A stretch of 64,000 nt of DNA from an uncultured Colwellia sp. (GCA_913063325.1 CAJXYE010000012.1:31769-95768); one strand, 5' to 3'; shown: positions 1 to 9,853, numbered from the stretch's first letter. Notes: a model not told the origin generated them from the sequence alone. Numbers and translations: made by a program.

Positions 1-78
1 GATGTAATGTATAGCCAATCACGTGATGGTGACTTGCAAGTTATTATCACACCAAAAATTATCAGTGCTGCACAATAA
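1..78 (+). CDS. C-terminal end of a BamB-like outer membrane assembly lipoprotein (partial)
   Basis: The reading frame is open from the first base and stops with TAA at 76-78, giving 25 codons that end in an IISAAQ tail. The piece contains SRDGDLQVI, which resembles the last blade of a beta-propeller. The next gene is der, and in many gammaproteobacteria bamB (yfgL) sits directly upstream of der, so BamB is the best guess. The fragment is too short to prove it, and the rest of the gene lies outside the window. Confidence 0.5.
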   Translation, partial: DVMYSQSRDGDLQVIITPKIISAAQ

Positions 79-141
79 GCAGTCCTGGTTTAGTTGATTG
101 TTTTTAGTTGATTGTTTTTAATAAAGATCAACTAAAGTTAA

Positions 142-182
142 TAACGGCTCCAATGCAAATTGCATTAGGAGCCGTTACTTGT
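142..182 (+). terminator. Rho-independent terminator before der
   Basis: TAACGGCTCC (142-151) pairs with GGAGCCGTTA (168-177), and the loop is itself partly self-complementary. A T-rich stretch follows. It closes the bamB-like transcript, so der probably has its own promoter in 183-310. Confidence 0.75.
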
Positions 183-321
183 TTTTAGCAATATCATTTT
201 GAGTAATACTACCTTGGCTAACCAGGTTGAGAGTTTTGCTTTTACTTTTGATATTTAGTTTTTATATTTGTTTGAAAGATTGTGCATTACTCGCTTGCAT
301 AGTTTTTCCTTTGAGGTGCTC

Positions 322-1809
322 ATGCTTCCTGTAGTTGCTCTTGTTGGCCGTCCTAATGTAGGAAAATCAACGTTATTTAACCGTTTAACCCGTAGTCGAG
401 ATGCGCTTGTCGCTGATTACCCTGGTCTAACTCGTGATCGTCAGTATGGTCAAGCTGAAGTAGAAGAACATCCCTTTATTGTTATTGATACCGGTGGTAT
501 TAATGGTGATGAAAAAGGCATTGATGTGAAAATGGCTGAACAGTCGTTGATGGCGATAGAAGAGGCTGATGCAGTACTCTTTTTAGTTGATGCTCGCGAT
601 GGTTTGACTGCGGCAGATCATGGTATTGCTGATCACTTACGTAAACAAAATAAAAAAATATTTGTGGTTGCCAATAAAATTGATGGTATTCATGGTGATT
701 CAGCGGTTGCAGAATTTTACTCGTTAGGCTTAGGCGAGCATGTTCACCAAATTGCAGCTGCTCATGGCCGTGGTGTTACACAACTATTAACACTTGCTTT
801 AACTCCTCATATTGAAGCCTTAGCTAACCCAGTTAAGCCTAAAGTTGAAGGCGAAGAGAATGATGAGTTTTCTGATGATTTTGAGGAGGAGCTTTCTGAA
901 GAAGAGCTTGCTAAAAAATTAGAAGGTGAACCACAAGAAAATGACAAAATAAAGTTAGCGATTATTGGCCGTCCTAATGTAGGAAAGTCCACGCTAACTA
1001 ACCGAATCTTAGGTGAAGAGCGTGTTGTTGTTTACGATATGCCAGGTACCACTCGAGATAGTGTTTATATTCCAATGGAACGTAATGGTCGTGAATATAC
1101 GTTAATCGATACCGCAGGTATTCGTCGCCGTAAAAATGTTACTGATGTAGTAGAGAAATATTCAGTGATTAAAACTTTACGTGCTATTGAAGATGCTAAC
1201 GTTTGTCTTCTTATTATTGATGCTCAAGAAGGTATTAGCGATCAAGATTTAAGCTTACTTGGTTTTATCCTTGAAGCTGGACGTTCACTTGTTTTAGCGG
1301 TCAATAAATGGGATGGCCTAGAAGACCATGAAAAAGATCGTATTAAGACTGAGTTGGATCGTCGCTTAGGTTTTATTGACTTTGCCCGTATTCACTTTAT
1401 CTCTGCTTTACACGGAACGGGTGTAGGTCATTTATATGAATCTGTTGAAGAAGCGTTTGTTTCTGCAACTAAACGTATATCTACGGCAATGGTAACTAAG
1501 ATACTTGATATGGCGGTTTTTGATCATCAGCCTCCTTTACATCAAGGTCGACGTATTAAGCTGAAATATGCCCATGCAGGTGGTTATAATCCACCTATCA
1601 TTATCATTCATGGTAATTCAGCGAAGAAATTACCTATATCTTATAAACGTTATTTAATGAACTACTATCGTAAATCATTAAAAATGATGGGAACTCCTAT
1701 TCGTATTCAATTTAAAGATACCTTGAACCCATTCGCAGGTAAGAAAAAGTTAAATTATACCGAACAGAAGAAAATAGCTCGTGCTACACAGGGTTATAAA
1801 AAAGATTAA
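322..1809 (+). CDS. der: GTPase Der (EngA), ribosome assembly
   Basis: Der is the tandem-domain GTPase that acts in 50S ribosomal subunit maturation in the cytoplasm. The 495-residue product begins [17 protein letters not shown] first G1 loop GRPNVGKS lies near residues 9-16 and a second identical loop near 216-223, separated by an acidic linker rich in E and D. The C-terminal KH-like domain is present, so length and order match the family. The frame is open further upstream (from 268), but ATG 322 has a GAGGT Shine-Dalgarno 6-10 bases before it and gives the usual N-terminus. The two G1 loops are encoded by almost identical DNA, as expected from the domain duplication. Confidence 0.97.
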   Translation: MLPVVALVGRPNVGKSTLFNRLTRSRDALVADYPGLTRDRQYGQAEVEEHPFIVIDTGGINGDEKGIDVKMAEQSLMAIEEADAVLFLVDARDGLTAADHGIADHLRKQNKKIFVVANKIDGIHGDSAVAEFYSLGLGEHVHQIAAAHGRGVTQLLTLALTPHIEALANPVKPKVEGEENDEFSDDFEEELSEEELAKKLEGEPQENDKIKLAIIGRPNVGKSTLTNRILGEERVVVYDMPGTTRDSVYIPMERNGREYTLIDTAGIRRRKNVTDVVEKYSVIKTLRAIEDANVCLLIIDAQEGISDQDLSLLGFILEAGRSLVLAVNKWDGLEDHEKDRIKTELDRRLGFIDFARIHFISALHGTGVGHLYESVEEAFVSATKRISTAMVTKILDMAVFDHQPPLHQGRRIKLKYAHAGGYNPPIIIIHGNSAKKLPISYKRYLMNYYRKSLKMMGTPIRIQFKDTLNPFAGKKKLNYTEQKKIARATQGYKKD

Positions 1810-1873
1810 TACCTATCGCAACTTGCTAGTTACCGCTAGCAAGTTGCAATTTATGCCTTATTTTAATAAGGTG

Positions 1874-2137
1874 TATACTCATGATACTTCAAAATGTCTG
1901 TTTCAGGACGCCTGAGCGATTCATGATCAAGGCGCGTATTTTATTAATGGTTGTTCCCTTAATTACATACGCAACGACGAGCATGATTTACTCAGGCGCC
2001 CCGCAAGGCGAGTTTAAAAGGCTTATATGCCGCGTTATTGATTTCGACAAGGGAACAACCACTCTCTTCAATCAAAGCCTTGCCTTTAAGCCTTTTAATT
2101 CTCGCTGAAACGAGTATTTCGAGGTAACATGAGTATA
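1874..2137. repeat. Palindromic repeat element, copy A (264 bp)
   Basis: The ends are inverted repeats of about 33 bases: the left arm begins TATACTCATGATACTTCAAA and the reverse complement of the right arm begins TATACTCATGTTACCTCGAA. Inside are two stem-loops. The left one is closed by CGCCTGAG / CTCAGGCG. The right one is the conserved core running from GGCGAGTTTAAAAGGCTTA to TAAGCCTTTTAATTCTCGC. The 75-codon frame that crosses it (1881-2108) is an accident of the repeat. Copies B-E are at 19717, 21320, 29523 and 31415. The element fills most of the der-PilZ gap. Confidence 0.85.
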
Positions 2138-2182
2138 ACTACGCTCCACATTTTATCTTCCTATGATAGATAGTTGAAAAAT

Positions 2183-2857
2183 ATGGCTGAACAAGCAATC
2201 TTAACTGACCCAACTAAACCATCTGCGCGAAACCTCGCTTTTTTAAAAGCAGGTGCACCGATCACTATTGATATTTCCACCCCCGCCGGACAAAAAAGAA
2301 AGTTTAATACCTACTTTATCGGCTACTTACCAAAAAAATATGTATTAATCGAGTTTCCTGAAGCGTCAAAGCTGGGCAATTTTTCTCAATACATTGGTCA
2401 AGGTACTGTCATTACAGTTCGTGGTCTTATTGAAGGGCGAGATGGTGCTGCAGTTGCTTTCATTAGTAGTGTTAAGCAAACCTTGCAAATACCTTCTCGT
2501 ATTATGGTATTAGATATTCCTAATACCGTGACATTACAACAGTTACGTTCTTCTGTTCGCATTGATACGCAAATCCAAGCCAAAGTTAAAATAGATGATG
2601 TTTACTGGCAAACCACGATGAGCAACCTCTCTGTCGATGGAGGCCAACTTGATATTATTAATGGTGAGAAGCTGGTGTTGGCTGAGAATAAAGTCATTGA
2701 AATTGTCATGGAAAGAAGTGCAGGGGAAAGTTACATAAAATTTAACGCTACCGTTTGTAATATTAAGCAGCAAGTTGATGGCATATCTTTTGGTGTTAAA
2801 TTTAATAAAGTGGGTAAAGAACAGGTGATAGAGTTACTTTATCAAGCATTAATCTGA
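2183..2857 (+). CDS. PilZ-domain c-di-GMP receptor (YcgR-like architecture)
   Basis: This is a 224-residue cytoplasmic protein. The N-terminal half (about 10-110) resembles the flagellar-brake YcgR-N fold and the C-terminal half is a PilZ domain. The c-di-GMP signature is visible: RSSVR (122-126, the RxxxR motif) and NLSVDGG (148-154, the [D/N]xSxxG motif). Such proteins bind c-di-GMP and usually act on motility or envelope processes; the target here is unknown. ATG 2183 was chosen; an in-frame TTG at 2174 is possible, and neither has a strong ribosome site. Its 3' end overlaps the convergent diguanylate cyclase gene by 9 bases, which suggests a local c-di-GMP pair. Confidence 0.8.
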   Translation: MAEQAILTDPTKPSARNLAFLKAGAPITIDISTPAGQKRKFNTYFIGYLPKKYVLIEFPEASKLGNFSQYIGQGTVITVRGLIEGRDGAAVAFISSVKQTLQIPSRIMVLDIPNTVTLQQLRSSVRIDTQIQAKVKIDDVYWQTTMSNLSVDGGQLDIINGEKLVLAENKVIEIVMERSAGESYIKFNATVCNIKQQVDGISFGVKFNKVGKEQVIELLYQALI

Positions 2858-4282
2858 CACAATGCAGTTTTTTCCTTTTGACTTTGCTTTGTATAATGCA
2901 TCATCAGCACGCTTTAAAACAGTATCGATAGTATCCTCGTTAGTCACTTCCGTTAACCCTAAGCTAATGGTAACTTGTTGTTGATTAGAGCTTAATAAAT
3001 TAGTGCTGTTGGCAACTTTCGAGCGTAATTGTTCAGCAATGATTTGACCTTGATTAATATCGGTGTTGATTAAAAGTATCACAAACTCTTCACCACCCCA
3101 ACGAGCAACAAAGTCACTTTTTCTGATATTATTATTTAATGTCTCAGCCAACGATTTCAGTACTTTATCACCAACATGATGCCCTTTGGTATCGTTAATG
3201 TTTTTGAAGTTATCAACATCAATAAATATCACCGATAACGGATTGTTATTACGTTTTTTGAGTAATGAAAATTGTGCTAATTGTTCATGAAAACTACGTC
3301 TGTTAGGCAGTTCAGTTAGCTCGTCAATACTGGCCAATCGGTCTAGTTTTAAATGAATTTTTTTAACATAAAGTACAATGATCAAACTGATAAGTAAGGT
3401 GATAACAGCAGAGATGAAAATATTGAGGTAAAGAGTTTCTTTCGCTAGCTTGGTGAAGTTATTAACATTGGCTTCAACGATAAGATACAAATCTAATTCT
3501 TCAATATATTTTCTATTGAGTAAGTAAGCCTCACCAGCCTGGTTGTAATCAAAAACCTGACTGCCCTTGCCTATGATATCAGGCAGTTGATTTGCTAATT
3601 CAGGGATGTCGCTAAGGTTCTGTAACTTATTGACACTTTGTTCAGCAATCACTACTTTGCCCTTTTCGTCGACAAAATAAACAGAAAACTGATAGCGTTG
3701 CCTAAATATCTTAAGCATATCATTGATGTAAGAGGTTTTGAGCCCTATACCTGTAGCCCCGATCATATGATAATCACTATCAAGGATTTTATGGTTGATA
3801 AACATGATCAGTTCGCTGCCCATATGGGTATTATAATCAATGTTGATTTCGTTTAACTCAGGAGCTTTTTGAAAGTCAAAATACCATTGGTTATTAGGGG
3901 TGTTTTTATCAACAGTATCTAACATTCCTTTGGCTGTGTAGTAGCTTTTACTTTTTTCAGAGACTAAAAAAGCGGTGAACATTTGATATTTATTTTGAAT
4001 CGTTTCTAAGTAACGTACAATTTGTTGCACGTCATCTTCTTCATGTGATAGCCAGTCGATCAAAAAGGTATCGTGCGCCATCATCGAGGCAATGAGGTTA
4101 GGCTCGATTATATTTTTCTGAATTTCAGTATATATATTATCTATAGTGAGCGGCAGGGCGCTATTTTTTAATTGTTCACGAGTTGTTTCCATCGAGGTTA
4201 AATAGTTAATTACCGTTAAGGTGGTAGACAAGGTAAAAACTAGGGTAGTGATAATAAAAACAATTCGGTAATTAAAACGCAT
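2849..4282 (-). CDS. Membrane diguanylate cyclase with periplasmic Cache-type sensor
   Basis: The 477-residue protein makes c-di-GMP from two GTP. An N-terminal membrane helix (about 7-28) is followed by a periplasmic sensor region of roughly 240 residues that looks like a dCache domain, a second helix (about 285-305), and a GGDEF domain. The active-site loop is GGEEF at 396-400. RKSD at 387-390, exactly five residues before it, is the inhibitory I-site RxxD, so the enzyme should be active and product-inhibited. No EAL domain is present. It converges on the PilZ gene with overlapping stops. The ligand of the sensor domain cannot be told from the sequence. Confidence 0.9.
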   Translation of the reverse strand: MRFNYRIVFIITTLVFTLSTTLTVINYLTSMETTREQLKNSALPLTIDNIYTEIQKNIIEPNLIASMMAHDTFLIDWLSHEEDDVQQIVRYLETIQNKYQMFTAFLVSEKSKSYYTAKGMLDTVDKNTPNNQWYFDFQKAPELNEINIDYNTHMGSELIMFINHKILDSDYHMIGATGIGLKTSYINDMLKIFRQRYQFSVYFVDEKGKVVIAEQSVNKLQNLSDIPELANQLPDIIGKGSQVFDYNQAGEAYLLNRKYIEELDLYLIVEANVNNFTKLAKETLYLNIFISAVITLLISLIIVLYVKKIHLKLDRLASIDELTELPNRRSFHEQLAQFSLLKKRNNNPLSVIFIDVDNFKNINDTKGHHVGDKVLKSLAETLNNNIRKSDFVARWGGEEFVILLINTDINQGQIIAEQLRSKVANSTNLLSSNQQQVTISLGLTEVTNEDTIDTVLKRADDALYKAKSKGKNCIVSD

Positions 4283-4456
4283 AATTAAGCAGTATTAGTA
4301 AATATCTAATGAAATCATAACAGTTAATTACCTTTATATCTAAATATCTAAGTATTTTGAAGTGACTTTGATAGCAGCAAGCTTTACTGAGTAGGCTTAG
4401 TCGCATTAAGTTTCAGCGAGGTCGTAAAAGATGAAATTGTATTTTTAAAATAAAAA

Positions 4457-4480
4457 AAAGCACCATTCAATGGTGCTTTT
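4457..4480 (-). terminator. Terminator downstream of the PEP-CTERM remnant
   Basis: AAAAGCACCATT / AATGGTGCTTTT form a tight hairpin. On the minus strand it is followed by a run of T (the A run at 4452-4459), so it works best for leftward transcription. It would have served the PEP-CTERM gene whose remnant lies just upstream on that strand. The rest of 4283-4533 shows no gene. Confidence 0.7.
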
Positions 4481-4533
4481 AATAGTATAAATCATAAAGA
4501 TAAATACTTTATCGCATTAATTAACGCTAATGA

Positions 4534-4737
4534 TTAAGCTGATTTTTTAGCTTTACGGCTAAATACAAAACCAGTAATAGCTAAGCCTAAAAAAGCGATA
4601 GAAGTAGGCTCAGGCACGTTAACGATAGGTACGTTAGGAGTGTTATCGTATGTATAAGTTACCTCAAGCAGCAGAATCAATTAGGGTAGTAAATAATGGT
4701 TGGCCGCCATCAGCAATATTAATGATAGTGGTGTTAT
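4534..4737 (-). pseudogene. Remnant of a PEP-CTERM-sorted protein gene (3' end only, frameshifted)
   Basis: On the minus strand, one frame reads VPEPTSIAFLGLAITGFVF followed by SRKAKKSA and a stop at 4534. That is a complete PEP-CTERM sorting signal: the VPEP motif, a hydrophobic helix and a basic tail, recognised by exosortase. Upstream of it the frame meets a stop. The reading continues in another frame with NIADGGQPLFTTLIDSAA, so the piece carries a frameshift. There is no start codon, and the remnant runs into the xseA stop codon at 4734-4736. It is best explained as the decayed 3' end of a deleted gene. A short sequencing error could account for the frameshift but not for the missing 5' part. 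Confidence 0.7.
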
Positions 4738-6068
4738 ATCACCCGCGCACTTAAGCGCCCATCACTAAGCTGTAAGCTGATTTCTTCGTCAGGAGAAAGT
4801 TGTGCAACTTTAGTGACGACTTCGTTTTTACTATTACGGGTAACACTATAACCCCTTGCAATTGTCGCTAGGGGGCTAACAAGCTGTAATTGTTCAATTA
4901 CGTGCACAAAGCTTTCACTTTTATGTTGTAACGCATTTTGCATCGCTTGTATGATCCTATGCTCACTTTGGCTTATGTGCTGTTGCTGTAATTGAATGTT
5001 TTTTATCGGTGATTGTTGTAATAGTCTTTGACTAAGCTGGGAGGGTTCACTCTTTATATGCAACATACTACGTTTTATCGCTTGTTTTAAACGTAGAGCT
5101 AATTCGTCAGCTTTTTGCTGCTGCAATTGTAATTGCTGTTCAGGGTGAACTTGCGACAAGCGGTGCTGAAAATAGTCTTGTTTACTCGTTAAAGAAGCTA
5201 ACTTCCCTTGATGGGCTTTTATCAGGCGTTGTTTAAGCATTAATACTTGATTCAGTAACTCACTACTATCACTAGATACTAACTCGGCTGCAGCGGACGG
5301 TGTAGGGGCACGTAAATCGGCGACATAATCACTTAGCGTAGTATCAATTTCATGACCCACAGCGCTAATGATAGGTAATACACTTTGATAAATAGCATGA
5401 ACGACACTTTCTTCATTAAATGGCCATAAATCTTCTAATGAACCACCTCCTCGACCAACAATGAGTACATCACACTCTTTACGGATGTTGGCAGTCTCAA
5501 TAGCATGACAAATATCACCCTTTGCATATTCTCCTTGAACAAGAGCAGGATAGATAATTGCTTTTATATTGGGGTTTCGGCGTTTAAGTACTGATAAAAT
5601 ATCTTTAACAGCTGCGCCAGTAGGAGAGGTTACTATACCAACGCAGGCAATGTGTTTAGGTAGTGGTTTTTTATTGGCTAAATCAAAGAGTCCTTTAGCG
5701 TTTAAGCTGTTTTTAAGCTGCTCGTATTGCTGACGAAGCATACCTGTGCCAGCATCTTCCATATGTTCAATGATTAATTGAAAATCACCTCGAGGTTCAT
5801 ACAAAGAAACTTTTGCTCGAACCAATACTTGTTGGCCATTAGAGGGAGAGGCACCAGTACTTAATCGTACGCGCCTATTACTGCCTTTAAACATGGCACA
5901 TTTAACTTGTGACTTTGCATCTTTTAATGACAAGTACCAATGACCCGAGCCAGCAGCAATAAAATTAGATATTTCACCAGTTAACCAGACAGTATTTAGT
6001 TCACTTTCTAAAATGAAGCGCACTTTTCTCGTTAATTCGCTAATTTGTAAAATATGCTGTTGGGTCAT
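4734..6068 (-). CDS. xseA: Exodeoxyribonuclease VII large subunit
   Basis: XseA pairs with XseB to degrade single-stranded DNA in the cytoplasm and takes part in mismatch repair and damage processing. The 444-residue product has the N-terminal OB-fold (about 5-100, including WLTGEISNFIAAGSGHWYLS), the catalytic core with GRGGGSLEDLWPFNEE and AVGHEIDTTLSDYVADLRAPTPSAAAE motifs, and a long Q- and L-rich coiled-coil region (about 270-390). Length agrees with the family. It is transcribed divergently from guaB. xseB is not in this window. Confidence 0.97.
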   Translation of the reverse strand: MTQQHILQISELTRKVRFILESELNTVWLTGEISNFIAAGSGHWYLSLKDAKSQVKCAMFKGSNRRVRLSTGASPSNGQQVLVRAKVSLYEPRGDFQLIIEHMEDAGTGMLRQQYEQLKNSLNAKGLFDLANKKPLPKHIACVGIVTSPTGAAVKDILSVLKRRNPNIKAIIYPALVQGEYAKGDICHAIETANIRKECDVLIVGRGGGSLEDLWPFNEESVVHAIYQSVLPIISAVGHEIDTTLSDYVADLRAPTPSAAAELVSSDSSELLNQVLMLKQRLIKAHQGKLASLTSKQDYFQHRLSQVHPEQQLQLQQQKADELALRLKQAIKRSMLHIKSEPSQLSQRLLQQSPIKNIQLQQQHISQSEHRIIQAMQNALQHKSESFVHVIEQLQLVSPLATIARGYSVTRNSKNEVVTKVAQLSPDEEISLQLSDGRLSARVI

Positions 6069-6424
6069 AATGCCGAGGTAATGTTTTTTAGTATTGATAG
6101 GCAGCTAGTATATCAAGTCTATTAAAATAATATCGAACTCATCATGATAATATCATAAGCCTCACCTCTAGTGTTTAGCGACTTTTTTAACTTTTTATAC
6201 TTTCTTGTCATACAGCTATTTAGTTGACATACCTGTCAATAATTAGCGTTTTTGACGTTAAATCAAATTATATTCTAATAAAAAATGTATTTCGGCACTA
6301 TTTTTGCGTTGTTTTATAGCGAGTTGATAAAATTTATAAAAATAGGTTTACCTAAAACAATAAAACGGTTAAAATTCTGCCGCAATATTCACTCCCTAAC
6401 CAACCTTTTTAGAGAGATGTTGCG
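6069..6424. promoter_or_regulatory. Divergent xseA/guaB intergenic region
   Basis: This 356-base gap holds the promoters of both genes. TTGACATACCTGTCAA at 6224-6239 is a 6+4+6 inverted repeat. A TTGACG at 6252-6257 is followed by AT-rich DNA that could hold a -10 for guaB, but no hexamer pair is convincing. I see no purine riboswitch and no obvious PurR box. Confidence 0.4.
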
Positions 6425-7897
6425 ATGCTAAGAATTGCCCAAGAAGCTTTAACTTTTGATGATGTATTACTTGTACCTGCTCATTCAAAAGTACTCCCAC
6501 ACACGGCTGATTTAAAAACTAAATTAACCCGTAAAATTGATTTGAATGTACCTTTGGTTTCTGCGTCTATGGACACAGTAACAGAAGCACGCCTAGCGAT
6601 TAAGCTAGCGCAAGAAGGCGGTTTAGGTTTTATTCATAAAAATATGACCATTGCAGAACAAGCGAAAAACGTTTGTAAAGTAAAGAAATATGAAAGTGGT
6701 ATTGTTTCAGATCCTGTCACAGTAAGTACGGACTTTACTATTGAACAAGTCATGCACAAAGCTGATGACTTAGGTTTTTCAGGTTTTCCTGTTGTTGATG
6801 ATAAAAACAATCTAGTCGGTATCATTACTGGCCGTGATTTACGTTTTGAAACAGACTTAACTAAATCAGTTTCTTCACTTATGACAGTGAAAGAAGACTT
6901 AATCACGGTGACAGAAGGTGCTGCACGTGAAGAAATTTTGGGCTTAATGCATACTAACCGTATTGAAAAAATATTAGTGGTAGATGATGCCTTTAAGTTA
7001 GTCGGTCTTATCACAGCAAAAGATTACCAAAAGGCTGAGAAAAAGCCTGATGCGTGTAAAGATGAGTTAGGTCGCTTACGTGTTGGTGCTGCTGTTGGTG
7101 TTGGCGCAGGAACTGACGAGCGTATTGATGCATTAGTTACTGCCGGTGTTGATGTTTTATTAATTGATACCTCCCATGGTCACTCTCAAGGGGTTATTGA
7201 CCGTGTAAGTGAAACCCGCCAAAAATACCCAGATTTACAAATCATTGCAGGTAACGTTGCAACAGCTGCAGGCGCAAAAGCATTAGCCGATGTTGGTGTT
7301 GATGCAGTTAAAGTCGGCATAGGCCCTGGTTCAATTTGTACTACGCGTATTGTTACCGGTGTTGGTGTGCCACAATTAACCGCTATTTCAAATGCGGTAG
7401 AAGCATTAAAGGGCACAGGCATTCCTGTTATCGCGGATGGTGGTATACGTTTCTCAGGTGATATTGCGAAAGCACTTGTCGCGGGCGCACACTGTGTCAT
7501 GGTTGGTAGTATGTTCGCTGGTACTGAAGAGTCACCAGGTGAAGTTGAGCTTTACCAAGGTCGTTACTACAAATCTTATCGAGGCATGGGCTCTTTAGGT
7601 GCTATGGCTCAAAAAGATGGTTCAAGTGATCGTTACTTCCAAAAAACTGATGGTGAAGCAGATAAATTAGTACCAGAAGGTATTGAAGGGCGCGTTGCTT
7701 ATAAAGGCCCAGTTTCAGCTATAATTCATCAGCAAATGGGTGGTATACGTTCATCAATGGGCTTGACCGGTTGTGCCACTATTGAAGAAATGCGTACTAA
7801 ACCACAATTTATGAAAATTACATCAGCGGGCATGGGCGAGTCGCATGTACATGATGTGACTATCACCAAAGAAGCACCTAACTATCGTATGGGCTAG
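6425..7897 (+). CDS. guaB: Inosine-5'-monophosphate dehydrogenase
   Basis: GuaB oxidises IMP to XMP with NAD+, the first committed step of GMP synthesis. The 490-residue product has the TIM-barrel split by two CBS domains (about 95-205). The catalytic cysteine is C305 in [10 protein letters not shown]. The GGIRFSGD phosphate loop and the flap sequence [10 protein letters not shown] are present. The start has an AGAGAG ribosome site 5-10 bases upstream. guaA follows 234 bases downstream, with a nested palindrome and a hairpin between them, so the two are probably only partly cotranscribed. Confidence 0.98.
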   Translation: MLRIAQEALTFDDVLLVPAHSKVLPHTADLKTKLTRKIDLNVPLVSASMDTVTEARLAIKLAQEGGLGFIHKNMTIAEQAKNVCKVKKYESGIVSDPVTVSTDFTIEQVMHKADDLGFSGFPVVDDKNNLVGIITGRDLRFETDLTKSVSSLMTVKEDLITVTEGAAREEILGLMHTNRIEKILVVDDAFKLVGLITAKDYQKAEKKPDACKDELGRLRVGAAVGVGAGTDERIDALVTAGVDVLLIDTSHGHSQGVIDRVSETRQKYPDLQIIAGNVATAAGAKALADVGVDAVKVGIGPGSICTTRIVTGVGVPQLTAISNAVEALKGTGIPVIADGGIRFSGDIAKALVAGAHCVMVGSMFAGTEESPGEVELYQGRYYKSYRGMGSLGAMAQKDGSSDRYFQKTDGEADKLVPEGIEGRVAYKGPVSAIIHQQMGGIRSSMGLTGCATIEEMRTKPQFMKITSAGMGESHVHDVTITKEAPNYRMG

Positions 7898-7987
7898 TTT
7901 TACTTTGTATTTTGCACGATAAGGGCATCAGAAGTGCTCATTGACTAACGTCAACTCTGCGCTTCTTTTTTCTTATCGAGTAAAACT
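7896..7987. repeat. Nested palindrome beginning at the guaB stop codon
   Basis: The outer arms are AGTTTTACT (7896-7904) and AGTAAAACT (7979-7987). Inside are CGATAAG (7917-7923) / CTTATCG (7972-7978), then AGAAGTGC / GCGCTTCT, with TGACTAACGTCA at the centre. The outer arm starts inside the guaB TAG codon. The centre recurs after guaA (9708-9827), but the arms differ. Confidence 0.65.
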
Positions 7988-8045
7988 ACTTTGTAAAACC
8001 ATTATTGGTTGCTTTCTAAAGACGTAATAGTAAAAGAAATTTTGT

Positions 8046-8086
8046 CAGGCTGAACTATGAGTTAATTAGTTCAGCCTGTTTATTTA
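8046..8086 (+). terminator. Hairpin between guaB and guaA
   Basis: CAGGCTGAACTA (8046-8057) pairs perfectly with TAGTTCAGCCTG (8067-8078), with a 9-base loop and a T-rich tail. It looks like a terminator or attenuator 46 bases before the guaA start. Confidence 0.7.
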
Positions 8087-8131
8087 TATATAGCTCTAAA
8101 TTAATGAGCCGCTAAAGGTAGGAAAACACAC

Positions 8132-9709
8132 ATGAGCAAAGACATTCATGACCACCGCATACTAATATTAGATTTTGGTTCTCAGTACACTCAACTTATT
8201 GCACGTCGCGTACGTGAAATTGGTGTTTACTGTGAGCTTTGGTCTTGGGACGTAACTGAAGAGCAAATTAAAGGCTTTAACCCAACAGGTATTATTCTTG
8301 CTGGTGGTCCAGAGTCTGTAACTGAAGAAAATTCTCCTCGCGCTCCTGAATATGTTTACACTGCAGGCGTACCTGTATTAGGTATCTGTTACGGCATGCA
8401 GACTATGGCTGAGCAACTTGGCGGTGGTGTTGAAAGTTCGAGTCATAAAGAATTTGGTTATGCAGCAGTTGAGTTAATTGCAAAATCAGCATTATTCAAC
8501 AAAGTTGAAGACAGCATTGGTGATAACGGTAATGCGTTACTTGACGTTTGGATGAGCCATGGCGATAAAGTGTCAGCGATCCCTGAAGGCTTTGTAACTG
8601 TTGCACAAACACCAAGTTGTGCTTTTGGCGCAATGGCCAACGAAGATAAGCAATTTTACGGCGTTCAGTTCCACCCAGAAGTGACTCATACTAAACAAGG
8701 TTTACGTATTTTAGAAAACTTTGTTGTTGATATCTGTAAATGTGAAAAGTTATGGACTTCAGCATCTATCATTGATGATGCTGTTGCTAAAATGAAAGAG
8801 CAAGTAGGTGACGACGAAGTTATTCTTGGTCTTTCTGGCGGCGTAGATTCATCTGTTGTGGCGATGTTATTACAACGTGCAATTGGCGATAAGCTTACTT
8901 GTGTATTTGTTGATAATGGTTTACTTCGTTTAGACGAAGGTCAGCAAGTAATGGATATGTTTGGTGATCATTTTGGTTTAAATATCATTAAGATTGATGC
9001 TGAAGATCGTTTCCTTGATCGTTTAGCTGGGACAAGTGAGCCAGAAGCGAAACGTAAAATTATCGGTAATGTATTTATTGATGTTTTTGAAGAAGAGTCT
9101 AACAAATTAGAAAATGCTAAATGGTTAGCGCAAGGTACGATTTACCCTGATGTGATTGAATCAGCAGCTTCAGCTACTGGTAAAGCACATGTAATCAAAT
9201 CTCATCATAACGTTGGTGGATTACCAGATTACATGAAGTTAGGCTTAGTAGAGCCATTACGTGAATTGTTTAAAGATGAAGTACGTAAAATTGGTCTAGA
9301 GCTAGGTTTACCTTACGATATGCTTTATCGTCACCCGTTCCCTGGGCCAGGTCTAGGTGTACGTATTTTAGGCGAAGTGAAAAAAGAATATGCTGACTTA
9401 TTACGTCGTGCAGATGCTATTTTCATTGAAGAGCTTCACAAGCATGACTTATACACCAAAGTTAGCCAAGCATTTACCGTATTTTTACCCGTTAAATCGG
9501 TAGGCGTTATGGGTGATGCACGTAAATATGATTGGGTTGTCTCTTTACGTTGTGTTGAAACAATCGACTTTATGACCGCGCGCTGGTCACATTTACCATA
9601 CGATTTCTTAGGGTTAGTTTCTAACCGTATCATCAACGAAATTGAAGGTATTTCACGCGTAGTTTACGATATATCTGGAAAACCACCTGCGACAATAGAG
9701 TGGGAATAA
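8132..9709 (+). CDS. guaA: GMP synthase (glutamine-hydrolysing)
   Basis: GuaA aminates XMP to GMP using glutamine and ATP. The 525-residue product has a class I amidotransferase domain with the triad C86 (GICYGMQ), H181 and E183 (QFHPEVTHT). An ATP-pyrophosphatase domain follows with the PP-loop SGGVDSSV, then the dimerisation domain ending in KPPATIEWE. Length and residue numbers match the E. coli enzyme closely. An AGGTAGGA ribosome site precedes the ATG. Confidence 0.98.
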   Translation: MSKDIHDHRILILDFGSQYTQLIARRVREIGVYCELWSWDVTEEQIKGFNPTGIILAGGPESVTEENSPRAPEYVYTAGVPVLGICYGMQTMAEQLGGGVESSSHKEFGYAAVELIAKSALFNKVEDSIGDNGNALLDVWMSHGDKVSAIPEGFVTVAQTPSCAFGAMANEDKQFYGVQFHPEVTHTKQGLRILENFVVDICKCEKLWTSASIIDDAVAKMKEQVGDDEVILGLSGGVDSSVVAMLLQRAIGDKLTCVFVDNGLLRLDEGQQVMDMFGDHFGLNIIKIDAEDRFLDRLAGTSEPEAKRKIIGNVFIDVFEEESNKLENAKWLAQGTIYPDVIESAASATGKAHVIKSHHNVGGLPDYMKLGLVEPLRELFKDEVRKIGLELGLPYDMLYRHPFPGPGLGVRILGEVKKEYADLLRRADAIFIEELHKHDLYTKVSQAFTVFLPVKSVGVMGDARKYDWVVSLRCVETIDFMTARWSHLPYDFLGLVSNRIINEIEGISRVVYDISGKPPATIEWE

Positions 9710-9827
9710 TTTAGTTTTAGACTAGTTAAATCAAACAACTTCGTTGTCGAAGGTACTCACTGACTAACGTCAGCTCCGTGCATTCTCCTAGAATTTGATT
9801 GATTTTCCGTCGCCTAATAACTAAATT
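9708..9827. repeat. Nested palindrome beginning at the guaA stop codon
   Basis: The outer arms are AATTTAGTT (9708-9716) and AACTAAATT (9819-9827). Within them AAATCAA faces TTGATTT, and the centre is again TGACTAACGTCA. The left arm begins within the guaA TAA (9707-9709). It shares the centre and nearby CTCA/CTC positions with the guaB palindrome but has different arms. Confidence 0.6.
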
Positions 9828-9853
9828 CAGCGCTTAAAGAATATATTTTTGAT

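Noticed and set aside
807-992. Minus-strand frames within der and similar shadow frames in other genes
   Set aside because: They are antisense to well-supported genes and have no family features or ribosome sites.
345-993. Near-identical DNA at 345-371 and 967-993
   Set aside because: These encode the two G1 loops of Der and are explained by the domain duplication, not by a mobile repeat.
1881-2108. 75-codon open frame after der
   Set aside because: It lies wholly inside repeat element A, and the same DNA recurs elsewhere without an open frame, so it is not a gene.
6069-8131. Possible purine riboswitch or PurR sites before guaB and guaA
   Set aside because: No purine-riboswitch core or PurR palindrome was visible; the structures found are a nested palindrome and a terminator-like hairpin.
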